Translations under genes and position numbers: made by a program
Shown: positions 29,452-36,256 of the stretch, one piece after another
Layout: each line of letters opens with the position of its first letter
How positions within the stretch are numbered: the stretch's first letter is position 1
The notes under the pieces: model-generated
What the model was told of the DNA's origin: nothing
Databases searched by the model: none
The model's input: the letters and a program-made list of their open reading frames with translations, nothing else
Virus record (IMG/VR): IMGVR_UViG_3300009610_000020
Span: 1 to 45,202 of that record
Reading direction: 5' to 3' (one strand)
From: a virus
DNA length: 45,202 nucleotides

Positions 29452-29802
29452 TTGAGCCGAGCTAAGGTGAAGGGCACCGAGGCAGAGACTGACATTGTCA
29501 ACTTCCTGATCGAAGAGGGATTCGAGTTCGCCGAGAGGCGAACCACCCAGGGCAAGAATGATCGTGGGGACATCAATGTCAGTCCTGATGTGGTGATCGA
29601 GGTCAAGAACCAGAAGACCATGACACTGGCTGCCTGGCTTGATGAAGCCATCAAGGAGTCGGAGACGGCAAATGCTTGGCTTGGTGTAACCTGGCACAAG
29701 CGCCCAAGGCGCGGGCATCCCCGCGACTGGTATGTTACGATGGATGGTGCACTGTTCACGGCGGTGCTTCAGATGCTGAAGGAAGACGGAAGGATTCGAT
29801 GA
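29452..29802 (+). CDS. Hjc-like Holliday junction resolvase (PD-(D/E)XK)
   Basis: 116 residues if begun at the TTG at 29452, which has GAGG at the right distance. A GTG at 29440 is the alternative. Catalytic pattern: Glu10 (GTEAETDIV), Asp40 (RGDINV), Glu50-Val-Lys52 (IEVKNQK). C-terminal GVTWHKRPRRGHPRDWYVTM matches the actinophage resolvase-like family. It would cut branched DNA from replication or recombination before packaging. Its stop overlaps the RNA ligase start. Confidence 0.8.
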   Translation: MSRAKVKGTEAETDIVNFLIEEGFEFAERRTTQGKNDRGDINVSPDVVIEVKNQKTMTLAAWLDEAIKESETANAWLGVTWHKRPRRGHPRDWYVTMDGALFTAVLQMLKEDGRIR

Positions 29803-30359
29803 CCATTCAGTTTGAGGGTTGGCCCAAGACAACCCGCTTCAAGGATGTTGTGTACACCGAGAAGATCGATGGCACTAATGCAGCAATCGTCATTGATATT
29901 GATGGTGACGAATTCGGTGCGCAGTCTCGCAAGCGAATGATCACTCCCGACAACGACAACTACGGTTTTGCTGGCTGGGCGTACAAGAACCAGATCGAAT
30001 TGTCTGATCTCTTTGGACATGGTCGGTTCTTCGGGGAATGGTGGGGTAAGGGAATCAACCGTGGCTACGGTATTGACGACCGTCGTTTCTCAGTGTTCAA
30101 CACTGGCCGGTGGGCTGCCGACACTGGCAGCATGGACCCTATCGAGATTGGTGGAGTCCTGGTTGGCCCAGTTCCAGTGCTGGATGTCCACACGCTGGAC
30201 TTCGACCTGATCGACCATCTGATGCAGGATCTGAGGGATGATGGCTCCAAGGCCGCCCCTGGCTTCATGAAGCCTGAAGGTCTCTGTGTCTATGACACCC
30301 AGGCTGGTCGTGTCAAGAAGGTCACCTTCGAGTTCTCGAACGGAAAGTGGGACAAGTGA
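29799..30359 (+). CDS. RNA ligase (Rnl2-like nucleotidyltransferase)
   Basis: 186 residues from the ATG overlapping the resolvase stop. Nucleotidyltransferase motifs: EKIDGTNAAI with the AMP-accepting Lys22 (motif I), FFGEWWGKGINRGY near 75 (motif III), KPEGLCVY near 155 (motif IV) and VKKVTFE near 172 (motif V). Short length and motif forms fit RNA ligases better than DNA ligases. It may reseal tRNAs cut by host anticodon nucleases, which suits a phage carrying its own tRNAs. No polynucleotide kinase is visible. Confidence 0.8.
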   Translation: MTIQFEGWPKTTRFKDVVYTEKIDGTNAAIVIDIDGDEFGAQSRKRMITPDNDNYGFAGWAYKNQIELSDLFGHGRFFGEWWGKGINRGYGIDDRRFSVFNTGRWAADTGSMDPIEIGGVLVGPVPVLDVHTLDFDLIDHLMQDLRDDGSKAAPGFMKPEGLCVYDTQAGRVKKVTFEFSNGKWDK

Positions 30360-30565
30360 AGTATCTCAGCGTTGACTACGAAACCTGGGGATCAAGCGTC
30401 AATGTTCCCGTCTGGCCTGGAGGCGAGACGGAGAACCTATTCATCAAGTGGAAGGAGTCCGGTCTGGATGAGGACTTCGATACACTCGCTGACTGGATTC
30501 GTGACGATGTGGCCGGTGAGATCGAACTCGACATCACCGATGCACGAATCGTCGAGGCAGGCTGA
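30356..30565 (+). CDS. Small acidic protein, unknown function
   Basis: 69 residues from a GTG overlapping the ligase stop. MKYLSVDYETWGSSVNV, then ESGLDEDFDTLADWIRD and EIELDITDARIVEAG. The opening YLSVDYETWG resembles the first motif of an exonuclease-type fold, but the remaining motifs are absent, so no activity is claimed. Strongly acidic. Confidence 0.6.
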   Translation: MKYLSVDYETWGSSVNVPVWPGGETENLFIKWKESGLDEDFDTLADWIRDDVAGEIELDITDARIVEAG

Positions 30566-30574
30566 ACGGTAGTC

Positions 30575-30604
30575 GAGGGGAGGACAACGATGATCCTCCC
30601 CTCT
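30575..30604 (+). promoter_or_regulatory. Ten-pair hairpin covering an orphan ribosome site before primase
   Basis: GAGGGGAGGA (30575-30584) pairs perfectly with TCCTCCCCTC (30594-30603) across a nine-base loop that contains ATG. The 5' arm includes the only good Shine-Dalgarno sequence near the primase zinc-domain ORF, but the ATG it serves (30590) is in another frame. The stem may therefore act as terminator, translation block or processing site. Confidence 0.55.
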
Positions 30605-30624
30605 TCCAGATCTCTCCCATTCTC

Positions 30625-30978
30625 GTGCACTATGGTGCACAGGAACTTGAGGAGAACCGGGGATGGAAGGCAATACGCTGTCCATTTCACCCGGATCGTG
30701 ACGCGTCAGCGTCAGTGAGCACGCTGCTTCAACTGTTTGTTTGCCATTCCTGCGGCCTCAAGGGCCGCGCTGAACATCTCATCATGACCAGGGAGGGAGT
30801 GTCTTTTGCGGATGCTGTCAGTAGAGCAGAGGCGATTGCTGGAAGAGGCGACCATGGAGTACATGGATCATCTTCACGTCGCTCTGCCGTATCTCGAAAA
30901 GCGAGGTATCACGGAGGAAGCCGCAAGGCGCGCCGCCCTGGGAGTCGTCGTAAATCCAGTGAAGGGTCACGAGACTAA
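30625..30978 (+). CDS. DNA primase, CHC2 zinc-binding part
   Basis: 117 residues from a GTG with no ribosome site. The frame upstream still reads like protein (DDPPLFQISPILVHYGAQ), so a non-standard start or upstream initiation is possible. CHC2 zinc ligands: Cys19 and His22 (RCPFHPD), Cys40 and Cys43 (VCHSCGLKG), then EGVSFADAVSRAEAIAG. After residue about 75 it becomes Arg/Ser-rich and loses resemblance to primase, where the +1 frame takes over (30806-31444). The functional domain is therefore 30625 to about 30850. Confidence 0.75.
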   Translation: MHYGAQELEENRGWKAIRCPFHPDRDASASVSTLLQLFVCHSCGLKGRAEHLIMTREGVSFADAVSRAEAIAGRGDHGVHGSSSRRSAVSRKARYHGGSRKARRPGSRRKSSEGSRD

Positions 30979-31444
30979 GACTGGCAGGCTTGCCATTCCT
31001 TATCTCACTGACGCTGGGCCAGTGAACATGACATTCCGTTGCATCGTGGATCATGTCTGCAAGGAGATCTCTGGTCATTCCAAGTATGTTCGCCTCTCTG
31101 GATTCGAAACTAACCTTTATGGAGTGCAGTCATACGAGGGCGCAGGTGCCCATATAAGCCTCTGTGAGGGCGAGCTGGATGCCCTGGTACTCCAGATGCT
31201 TGGAGAGCCCGCTATGGGCGTTCCAGGGGCCAACAACTGGCAGCCTCACTGGCGTGACATCCTCATGGATTTCAGTCAGGTGTATGTCTTCAGTGATGGT
31301 GATGTGCCTGGGCAGGAATTCTTTGAGCATGTTAGAATGAAGTGCGACCAGGCGATCAACGTTCCCATGCCAGACGGTCACGATGTCAACTCAGCATATC
31401 TGGCCTATGGGCCAGACTTCCTCTTGAGAAAGATCCGGGAATAG
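30806..31444 (+). CDS. DNA primase, TOPRIM catalytic part
   Basis: 212 residues from a TTG with GGGAGGGAG upstream. YLEKRGITEEAARRA near residue 29, SLCEGELDAL near 118 with the TOPRIM Glu121, and VFSDGDVPGQEF near 161 with Asp164 and Asp166. Lies in the +1 frame of the zinc-domain ORF and overlaps it by about 170 bases. Either two polypeptides associate, with this one started independently, or a +1 frameshift joins them. Makes primers for replication, working with the ATPase at 27947. Confidence 0.8.
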   Translation: MRMLSVEQRRLLEEATMEYMDHLHVALPYLEKRGITEEAARRAALGVVVNPVKGHETKTGRLAIPYLTDAGPVNMTFRCIVDHVCKEISGHSKYVRLSGFETNLYGVQSYEGAGAHISLCEGELDALVLQMLGEPAMGVPGANNWQPHWRDILMDFSQVYVFSDGDVPGQEFFEHVRMKCDQAINVPMPDGHDVNSAYLAYGPDFLLRKIRE

Positions 31445-31445
31445 A

Positions 31446-31676
31446 ATGACCTACGCCTATATCGTCGTCAATGGGTATCAGCCCATGGGCACTGATGGTG
31501 ACTGCATGGAGATCATTGGTGTTGCTCTCAGTGAGAGCAAGGCTGATGACATCCTGACCGAGAAGACCAGTATCCTGAACGGAAACTGGACCGACTTTCA
31601 CACTGTATTCCAGGCCAACAATCCCGACATGGAATACGATTCCTACTACATCGAGATGCATGAGGTGTCCGAGTGA
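31446..31676 (+). CDS. Small protein of unknown function
   Basis: 76 residues MTYAYIVVNGYQPMGTDGDC, then EIIGVALSESKADDILTEK and YYIEMHEVSE. The build resembles small phage alpha/beta proteins with AYIV/EIIGVA strands. The stop overlaps the next GTG. Contains the hairpin TTGCTCTC-AGT-GAGAGCAA (31522-31540). Confidence 0.65.
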   Translation: MTYAYIVVNGYQPMGTDGDCMEIIGVALSESKADDILTEKTSILNGNWTDFHTVFQANNPDMEYDSYYIEMHEVSE

Positions 31677-31975
31677 CCACGAAGAAGATCATTCGTGAGG
31701 TTGAGTATTACGACAATGAGCCTGGTGAGCTTGCCATGAGCGAGCGAGCCATTCTTACTGCCGTAACTGAGCGCAAGTTCACGTACAGCCAGGAGCTTCA
31801 CGCCACCATGGGTGAGTTCGAGGATGCCATTCAGGGTGCGGCTGTTCAGTCCATCTATGACATCTTCGACCGCAAGACTGTTGTCCTTGATGACAGTGAT
31901 GGTGGCTACTTTGCTGTCCCTGGATACAACATCAAGTCGGCTCGGGTCTATGTCATTGACAGTCTGGATGTGTGA
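31673..31975 (+). CDS. Protein of unknown function, 100 residues
   Basis: From a GTG overlapping the previous stop. MTTKKIIREVEYYDNEPGEL, YSQELHATMGEFEDAIQGA and FAVPGYNIKSARVYVIDSL. Mixed alpha/beta, acidic, no motif recognised. Confidence 0.65.
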   Translation: MTTKKIIREVEYYDNEPGELAMSERAILTAVTERKFTYSQELHATMGEFEDAIQGAAVQSIYDIFDRKTVVLDDSDGGYFAVPGYNIKSARVYVIDSLDV

Positions 31976-31977
31976 GC

Positions 31978-32130
31978 ATGGCACTGCAAGTACCGGACTA
32001 TCCCGATGGTTATCTGAAGGAACTCTGGTTTGTGATCCAGCGGCGTAAGGCCGCTGGCCTCAAGGTCGATGACACTCAGGAGTCCGAGATCAAGGCCGAG
32101 ATGATTCACCGAGGATTCATCAAGGAGTGA
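31978..32130 (+). CDS. Small protein of unknown function
   Basis: 50 residues MALQVPDYPDGYLKELWFVI, then QRRKAAGLKVDDTQESEIK and a basic/acidic end. Two bases separate it from the previous stop and one from the next start. Contains CCAGCGGC-GTAAG-GCCGCTGG (32037-32057), an eight-pair stem. Confidence 0.55.
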   Translation: MALQVPDYPDGYLKELWFVIQRRKAAGLKVDDTQESEIKAEMIHRGFIKE

Positions 32131-32131
32131 G

Positions 32132-32338
32132 ATGGGCCTGTTCAGGAAGAACAAGTTCAACGACAACGAGTACATCAAGTTCCGCAATGCCTTCTCTGCT
32201 GTGAGTGACTTCAAGCTCATCATTGCTCGTGACCTGATTCGTACCACCAACAGTGGTACGTTCACCATGGAGTACATGCAGGCGGTTGCTGATGAGATGG
32301 ACGCTCGTGGTCTAAGCAAGGGCACAGGAGCTGAGTAA
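32132..32338 (+). CDS. Small basic protein, unknown function
   Basis: 68 residues MGLFRKNKFNDNEYIKFRNA, then FKLIIARDLIRTTNSGTFT. Basic N-terminus, helical middle. Its stop overlaps the next ATG (TAATG). Confidence 0.6.
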   Translation: MGLFRKNKFNDNEYIKFRNAFSAVSDFKLIIARDLIRTTNSGTFTMEYMQAVADEMDARGLSKGTGAE

Positions 32339-32523
32339 TGGCAGCTAGCGGAATTCGGGTGAAGTTCATCCTGAAGGACGCTGGACGTTTCGCGACCGCG
32401 ACCTATGAGAATGCAACACCTCAGATGGTCGCGGTCGAGTTGCGTATCAGCACAGCAATCAAGACGGATCAGGGTATGGTTCAGACCAGTGACATCACAG
32501 ACTTTCAGATTCTCACAGCATGA
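32338..32523 (+). CDS. Small beta-rich protein, unknown function
   Basis: 61 residues MAASGIRVKFILKDAGRFAT, then MVAVELRISTAIKTDQGMVQ and FQILTA. Alternating strands, no Cys. Coupled on both sides by overlapping start and stop codons. Confidence 0.6.
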   Translation: MAASGIRVKFILKDAGRFATATYENATPQMVAVELRISTAIKTDQGMVQTSDITDFQILTA

Positions 32524-32960
32524 GCTGTGCAGAAGGGTCATGGTGCCCAGTGTGTGACGACGACAGGGAGAATGACAGCATGGATCAGGACCAGGTAGAT
32601 GACCTGTGGATTCGCTATCTTGAGGACTGCGACATTCCTCTCGGAGTAAGCCTCGGCGATGAGCCGAGATACATTGATGGCAGCGACACCGAGTTTGCTG
32701 TCGAGGCCATCGCCGCTACGATTGATGCAGGCATTCTCTGGCCTCCGATTCTTATGTCTCCTGAAGAGGCTGAGAAGTTCGAGATCAAGATGCCTGGGCC
32801 GAAGAAGAAGTTTCTCTGGCTGGGCAAGAGTTACAGTATAGCTAGTTGTTATGGCTGGCGAGTGTTCATGCATCCTCAGCGGTTTGAGGCGAACACTCGC
32901 GACGACAGCGAACGCATCACACTGTTTGACGATGGGACATGGAGTTATGGCATCTGGTAA
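32520..32960 (+). CDS. Protein of unknown function with N-terminal Cys pair
   Basis: 146 residues. WCPVCDDDRENDSMDQDQVD at the start, then WPPILMSPEEAEKFEIKMPG and YGWRVFMHPQRFEAN. ATG overlaps the previous stop; a second ATG at 32580 would remove the Cys pair. No domain recognised. Acidic overall. Confidence 0.6.
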   Translation: MSCAEGSWCPVCDDDRENDSMDQDQVDDLWIRYLEDCDIPLGVSLGDEPRYIDGSDTEFAVEAIAATIDAGILWPPILMSPEEAEKFEIKMPGPKKKFLWLGKSYSIASCYGWRVFMHPQRFEANTRDDSERITLFDDGTWSYGIW

Positions 32961-33126
32961 TAGAGGTGTAGTCGAGTCTCCCAAGTGTAATCACAGCGAT
33001 GCTGGTGGGAATCTCATCGTGTGGAGTGACCGCTTTGCGTGCGACGAGCCCTGTGGCGAGTGGCACATCCGCTGCACTCGATGCAACAAGGCAGTCTATG
33101 GCTGCATCTTGGAGGGAACAAAGTGA
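32947..33126 (+). CDS. Small zinc-binding protein
   Basis: 59 residues from an ATG that overlaps the end of the previous gene. SPKCNHSDAGGNLIVW, then CDEPCGEWHIRCTRCNKAVYG: two Cys clusters typical of a zinc ribbon. Stop overlaps the next GTG. Confidence 0.65.
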   Translation: MASGNRGVVESPKCNHSDAGGNLIVWSDRFACDEPCGEWHIRCTRCNKAVYGCILEGTK

Positions 33127-33290
33127 GCTACTACAAGTTCGAAGTACATGGCAACGAGGATGATAATGATCCCGATGTGTCATTCTTCGAGACTGACAGC
33201 GAGTCAATGATGGCTGCATCGCACCTGATTGACCTTCTAAATAATCTCGACAATGATGAGCGGATCATTGTGACTGCTCACATCTTCTAG
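33123..33290 (+). CDS. Last plus-strand gene, small acidic protein
   Basis: 55 residues from a GTG with GGAGGGAACAAA upstream. MSYYKFEVHGNEDDNDPDV, then MMAASHLIDLLNNLDNDER and IIVTAHIF. Acidic alpha/beta mini-protein, role unknown. The terminator begins 13 bases after the stop. Confidence 0.65.
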   Translation: MSYYKFEVHGNEDDNDPDVSFFETDSESMMAASHLIDLLNNLDNDERIIVTAHIF

Positions 33291-33302
33291 GCAAAACAAA
33301 GA

Positions 33303-33326
33303 AGCCCCCTCCGCAAGGAGGGGGCT
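33303..33326. terminator. Strong bidirectional terminator
   Basis: AGCCCCCTCC-GCAA-GGAGGGGGCT, ten perfect pairs with a GNRA loop, followed on the plus strand by ATTTGC and on the minus strand by TCTTTGTTTTGCC. It separates the end of the plus-strand middle genes (33290) from the end of the minus-strand late operon (33334). Confidence 0.9.
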
Positions 33327-33333
33327 ATTTGCA

Positions 33334-33540
33334 TTACAGGATCCTATCAGTTCCGAGCCATTTGCTAACGGCGGGAATCTGACTTACCTTTGTCACTATT
33401 GCTGCTATTGCTATCGTTCCTGCCCACACACCGGCAGTCGTATCGACCCCCAGCTTGCCCACGAGTTCTGGCACAAAAGGTGCCAGCGCTACCAAGGCCG
33501 CGAATGATGTATGGACAGTTCGGGTCCAGGGGATTTTCAA
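33334..33540 (-). CDS. Holin-like protein with two membrane spans
   Basis: 68 residues from a TTG (MKIPWTRTVHTSF). Two hydrophobic segments, ALVALAPFVPELVG near residue 14 and AGVWAGTIAIAAIVTKV near 36, joined by a short turn, and a charged end KWLGTDRIL. Length and topology fit small class II holins that open the membrane for the lysin. It is the last late gene, while the lysin is near the operon's start. Confidence 0.6.
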   Translation of the reverse strand: MKIPWTRTVHTSFAALVALAPFVPELVGKLGVDTTAGVWAGTIAIAAIVTKVSQIPAVSKWLGTDRIL

Positions 33541-33592
33541 CTCGCTGCACTCCAGCTCCTAAGCGTTTTTGCAAAAAACGATGAGACGTGAT

Positions 33593-33853
33593 CTAGTCAG
33601 CACTAGACCACTGCCTGATACGTTCGATTTCCACGGCTGTTTCCAGATCAATGATACCACTGACCGACAGTCCGAAGACGTGCTGCATTCCCCGGATGTG
33701 CGCTCGCGTGAAGTCGTCCATGATGCCGCTCTCAGGGCAGCGCAATACGCGCTGCACATGCTTCACAGCATCGATGTCGAACTCTCTGGTGGGAGTATGA
33801 ACGATGTCCCGGTTGAACCATGTGGGCTTTTCCAGCTCCGGAAGGTCTGTCAT
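33593..33853 (-). CDS. Peptidoglycan-binding-like (PGBD) single-domain protein
   Basis: 86 residues. VKHVQRVLRCPESGIMDDFT and then IRGMQHVFGLSVSGIIDLET repeat the pattern of PG_binding_1 domains (xxVQxxLG...G.....T...I..FQ...GL...G..D..T). Usually this domain is fused to hydrolases. Here it stands alone between the coiled-coil membrane protein and the holin, so it may target a lysis or virion partner to the wall. ATG overlaps the previous stop (TGATG). Confidence 0.65.
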   Translation of the reverse strand: MTDLPELEKPTWFNRDIVHTPTREFDIDAVKHVQRVLRCPESGIMDDFTRAHIRGMQHVFGLSVSGIIDLETAVEIERIRQWSSAD

Positions 33854-34134
33854 CAGACCCCCATATGGGAAGCGACAGCCTCAACCCTGGCAGTCAGCGT
33901 GGCGATGTCAGCTCGCTGAGTAACAAGGCCCTCAAGGGCCTCTACCTTGGATATGAGCCTGACAATGGCAGCATCCTTCTCCTTCTCCCTGGTTTCCAGT
34001 TCGGCAATCCTGGACTGGAGGAGCTGATTGACACTGGCCAGGCTGGATAGTGCGTTCTGTCGGCCAGCCACAGCACCGACGAGGGCACCTACGACGGTGG
34101 AGACGAGAGCAATGATGGTCGATGCGGAATCCAT
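33853..34134 (-). CDS. Membrane-anchored coiled-coil protein, lysis-cassette candidate
   Basis: 93 residues from the ATG at 34134 after GGAGAACA. A frame to 34281 also opens but lacks a ribosome site. Residues 5-25 (TIIALVSTVVGALVGAVAG) form a membrane span. Residues 30-85 are a coiled coil (LLQSRIAELETREKEKDAA, LISKVEALEGLV). This could be a holin or spanin-like lysis helper, or a virion protein that enters the membrane. Position next to the holin-like gene favours lysis. Confidence 0.6.
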   Translation of the reverse strand: MDSASTIIALVSTVVGALVGAVAGRQNALSSLASVNQLLQSRIAELETREKEKDAAIVRLISKVEALEGLVTQRADIATLTARVEAVASHMGV

Positions 34135-34141
34135 TGTTCTC

Positions 34142-36244
34142 CTAGTCCACCGGAGCGGATGTAGTTGGCGGAAGCGGAGGAACTGTGTCAGCGACGGTTC
34201 GAAGGTCGAGCTTGAGGTAGCCACCGTAGTTCTCCTGGTTGGGGCCAGGAGGCCCCAACATAACAAACTGGTAGTTGTCAACGATTACCAGAGTCGAAAC
34301 GTTATTGACAAGGTCCTGGAAATTCACAGTGTCCTGGCGCTGACACATGGTCCGAATAGCATTAAGCGTATCCAGTGCATACATGTCGTCGCCGAGTGGA
34401 TTGCCAGCCTTGTCCTGCTCATTGTTGAAGCACAGGAACCACTTACTGATGAGCCTCTGCCTGGTTACACCAGGAAGGGCCTTGATCTGCCAGCCGTTCA
34501 TCTCAGCACCGAGGGTTGAATCAGTGAGACTGCGATTCAGAATGAACCTCAGCTTTATCCAGTCCTGCTGACCCGGAGGTGTAGGAGTAGCAACATCACC
34601 AGAGCCGGGCTCAACAGAGCCCGTATAGGTGATATAACTGGTCTCACCGCCACCATCGTCAATCAGTGAGACTGAGAGGTTTCCCTGGAGTGCAGGTGCA
34701 CGGACACTGAAATACTTGAACAGCTTAGGCTCAAGGGTATTGAACCTGCACCTACCAGTAATCAGGTATCCAGTGGAGATGAGGTGATTTGCGTGCTCAA
34801 TCCACAGGAGAGACTGAGTGGAACTATTCGGGATGATGGTAGTGTAAATGATCCTGCCAGTCTGTGAGACTGTCAGATCAAATATGGGCTGTTCAGTGGT
34901 TGGTGCATAGTTCCATCGAGTGTAAGCATTTGTGGTGAAACCAGTGACATTGTCAGTATTGACAGTTCCAAGGTCAATGCAGAATGTTCCCCATGCACCA
35001 TCATGCTGAGGCTGGGAGCTGTAAGTTCCCACATAGGCTAGCGTTCCAGAGAACGCTATACCCCTACATCCATTGGTCTGCCCTGGAATCTTCGGAAAGT
35101 TGAAGATCAGTGGACCGTAGCTGATTCCACTGGAACTGGCATTGGCAATGCGAACACCAAGATCAGAGGCAATGACAATGTATGTACCAACGTAGAATGC
35201 AATGTCATTGATCTGCTCCCCAAAAGGGAGCTGCGCAATCTCAACCATACCATTGATAGTAGTGGTTGGACTGCTTGAATAGGTTGTCTTGTAGATGTAT
35301 CCCTGAGCACCATCATTTGCACTGATGTACACAGCATCAGGTCCAGCAGTCATGCTGGTGATGATCTGCCCCTGAGGGGCAACAGCAACCGGGGTCGGAA
35401 GTGCAGCCCTTGCACCAGTAGTGTTAAGCTGATACAGGTTTCCACCAGAGGCCAGCAGAAGCTGACCCTTGAGAAATGCGATGGTCTTGGTGAGATGGGT
35501 ACCATCACCAGCATAGATGTTGGTAGCAGTACCAGCCTCAGTCACGGACCACACACCGTCATTGCCACCAGTGACGCTCTGGTCCTGGTAGACAAACACG
35601 ACGTTGCCACCCTGCATACCACCACCAGTGTAGGCGATGCCACCAGTGATGCCGAAGTTGTGAGTAGCTTCAGTTGCGAGAGCGGTCGTGTGAGTGATGG
35701 TGATATCACTGGCTCCGATGGTCGCCAGATAGACACTGTGTCCACGGGCGATCCACAGACCGTCAGCACCAGCCGAAGTGGTGAAGCCCTGAACGTAACT
35801 GTTGTACGAGAACCCTGAATCCAGTGAAGCAGGATACACAGAGGATACGTTAGTCTCCCCAAGGAGACTAATCTGACTGTAGTCACTGAAGGGATCGATA
35901 CCAAGACTCGTGTCGTACCGAGTGTTCTTGGTCAGCAGGTAGGTGTTCTGAGTGTCGGGGTCCTGATAGACAATCCCAGCACCACCATTGAACTCCGACT
36001 GAGACCGAAGCCACCACTGGCTGAGGGAATACTCGCCAGGGTCCTTGTAGTTGTCGAACTGTTCCTTACGCTGTTCCACCGGAGACTCAACGTCTGGACG
36101 CTGGTCATTGGTGGCGGACAGGAGAGGATACCCGCCAATGGCGAAGTCATACTCATTGTCCTGAAGCTGATACTGGCCAGCCTGCTGGGCTGTCCTACCC
36201 GAAATCTTCTGAGGGATTCGGTTGTTCATGGAATAGAAACCCAT
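34142..36244 (-). CDS. Large tail protein, propeller-like
   Basis: 700 residues; AGGAGG eight bases before ATG. The N-terminus (MGFYSMNNRIPQKISGR) is followed by many similar strands with Asp/Gly/Trp turns (DGLWIARGHSVYLATIG, GVWSVTEAGTATNIYAG, GAWGTFCIDLGTV), as in beta-propellers. The C-terminal 150 residues differ (LISKWFLCFNNEQDKAGNP) and may bind the portal or adaptor. After the adaptor and fibre genes of a podovirus, this fits the tail nozzle/tube position. Sequence alone does not prove it. Confidence 0.65.
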   Translation of the reverse strand: MGFYSMNNRIPQKISGRTAQQAGQYQLQDNEYDFAIGGYPLLSATNDQRPDVESPVEQRKEQFDNYKDPGEYSLSQWWLRSQSEFNGGAGIVYQDPDTQNTYLLTKNTRYDTSLGIDPFSDYSQISLLGETNVSSVYPASLDSGFSYNSYVQGFTTSAGADGLWIARGHSVYLATIGASDITITHTTALATEATHNFGITGGIAYTGGGMQGGNVVFVYQDQSVTGGNDGVWSVTEAGTATNIYAGDGTHLTKTIAFLKGQLLLASGGNLYQLNTTGARAALPTPVAVAPQGQIITSMTAGPDAVYISANDGAQGYIYKTTYSSSPTTTINGMVEIAQLPFGEQINDIAFYVGTYIVIASDLGVRIANASSSGISYGPLIFNFPKIPGQTNGCRGIAFSGTLAYVGTYSSQPQHDGAWGTFCIDLGTVNTDNVTGFTTNAYTRWNYAPTTEQPIFDLTVSQTGRIIYTTIIPNSSTQSLLWIEHANHLISTGYLITGRCRFNTLEPKLFKYFSVRAPALQGNLSVSLIDDGGGETSYITYTGSVEPGSGDVATPTPPGQQDWIKLRFILNRSLTDSTLGAEMNGWQIKALPGVTRQRLISKWFLCFNNEQDKAGNPLGDDMYALDTLNAIRTMCQRQDTVNFQDLVNNVSTLVIVDNYQFVMLGPPGPNQENYGGYLKLDLRTVADTVPPLPPTTSAPVD

Positions 36245-36256
36245 GTCCGTCCCTCC

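Noticed and set aside
29403-29465. 20-codon ORF after AAGGAG between the Cys/His protein and the resolvase
   Set aside because: The ribosome site is acceptable, but the peptide is too short to support without conservation data.
30356-30565. Exonuclease from the opening YLSVDYETWG
   Set aside because: Only the first motif resembles the DEDD fold and the protein is far too short.
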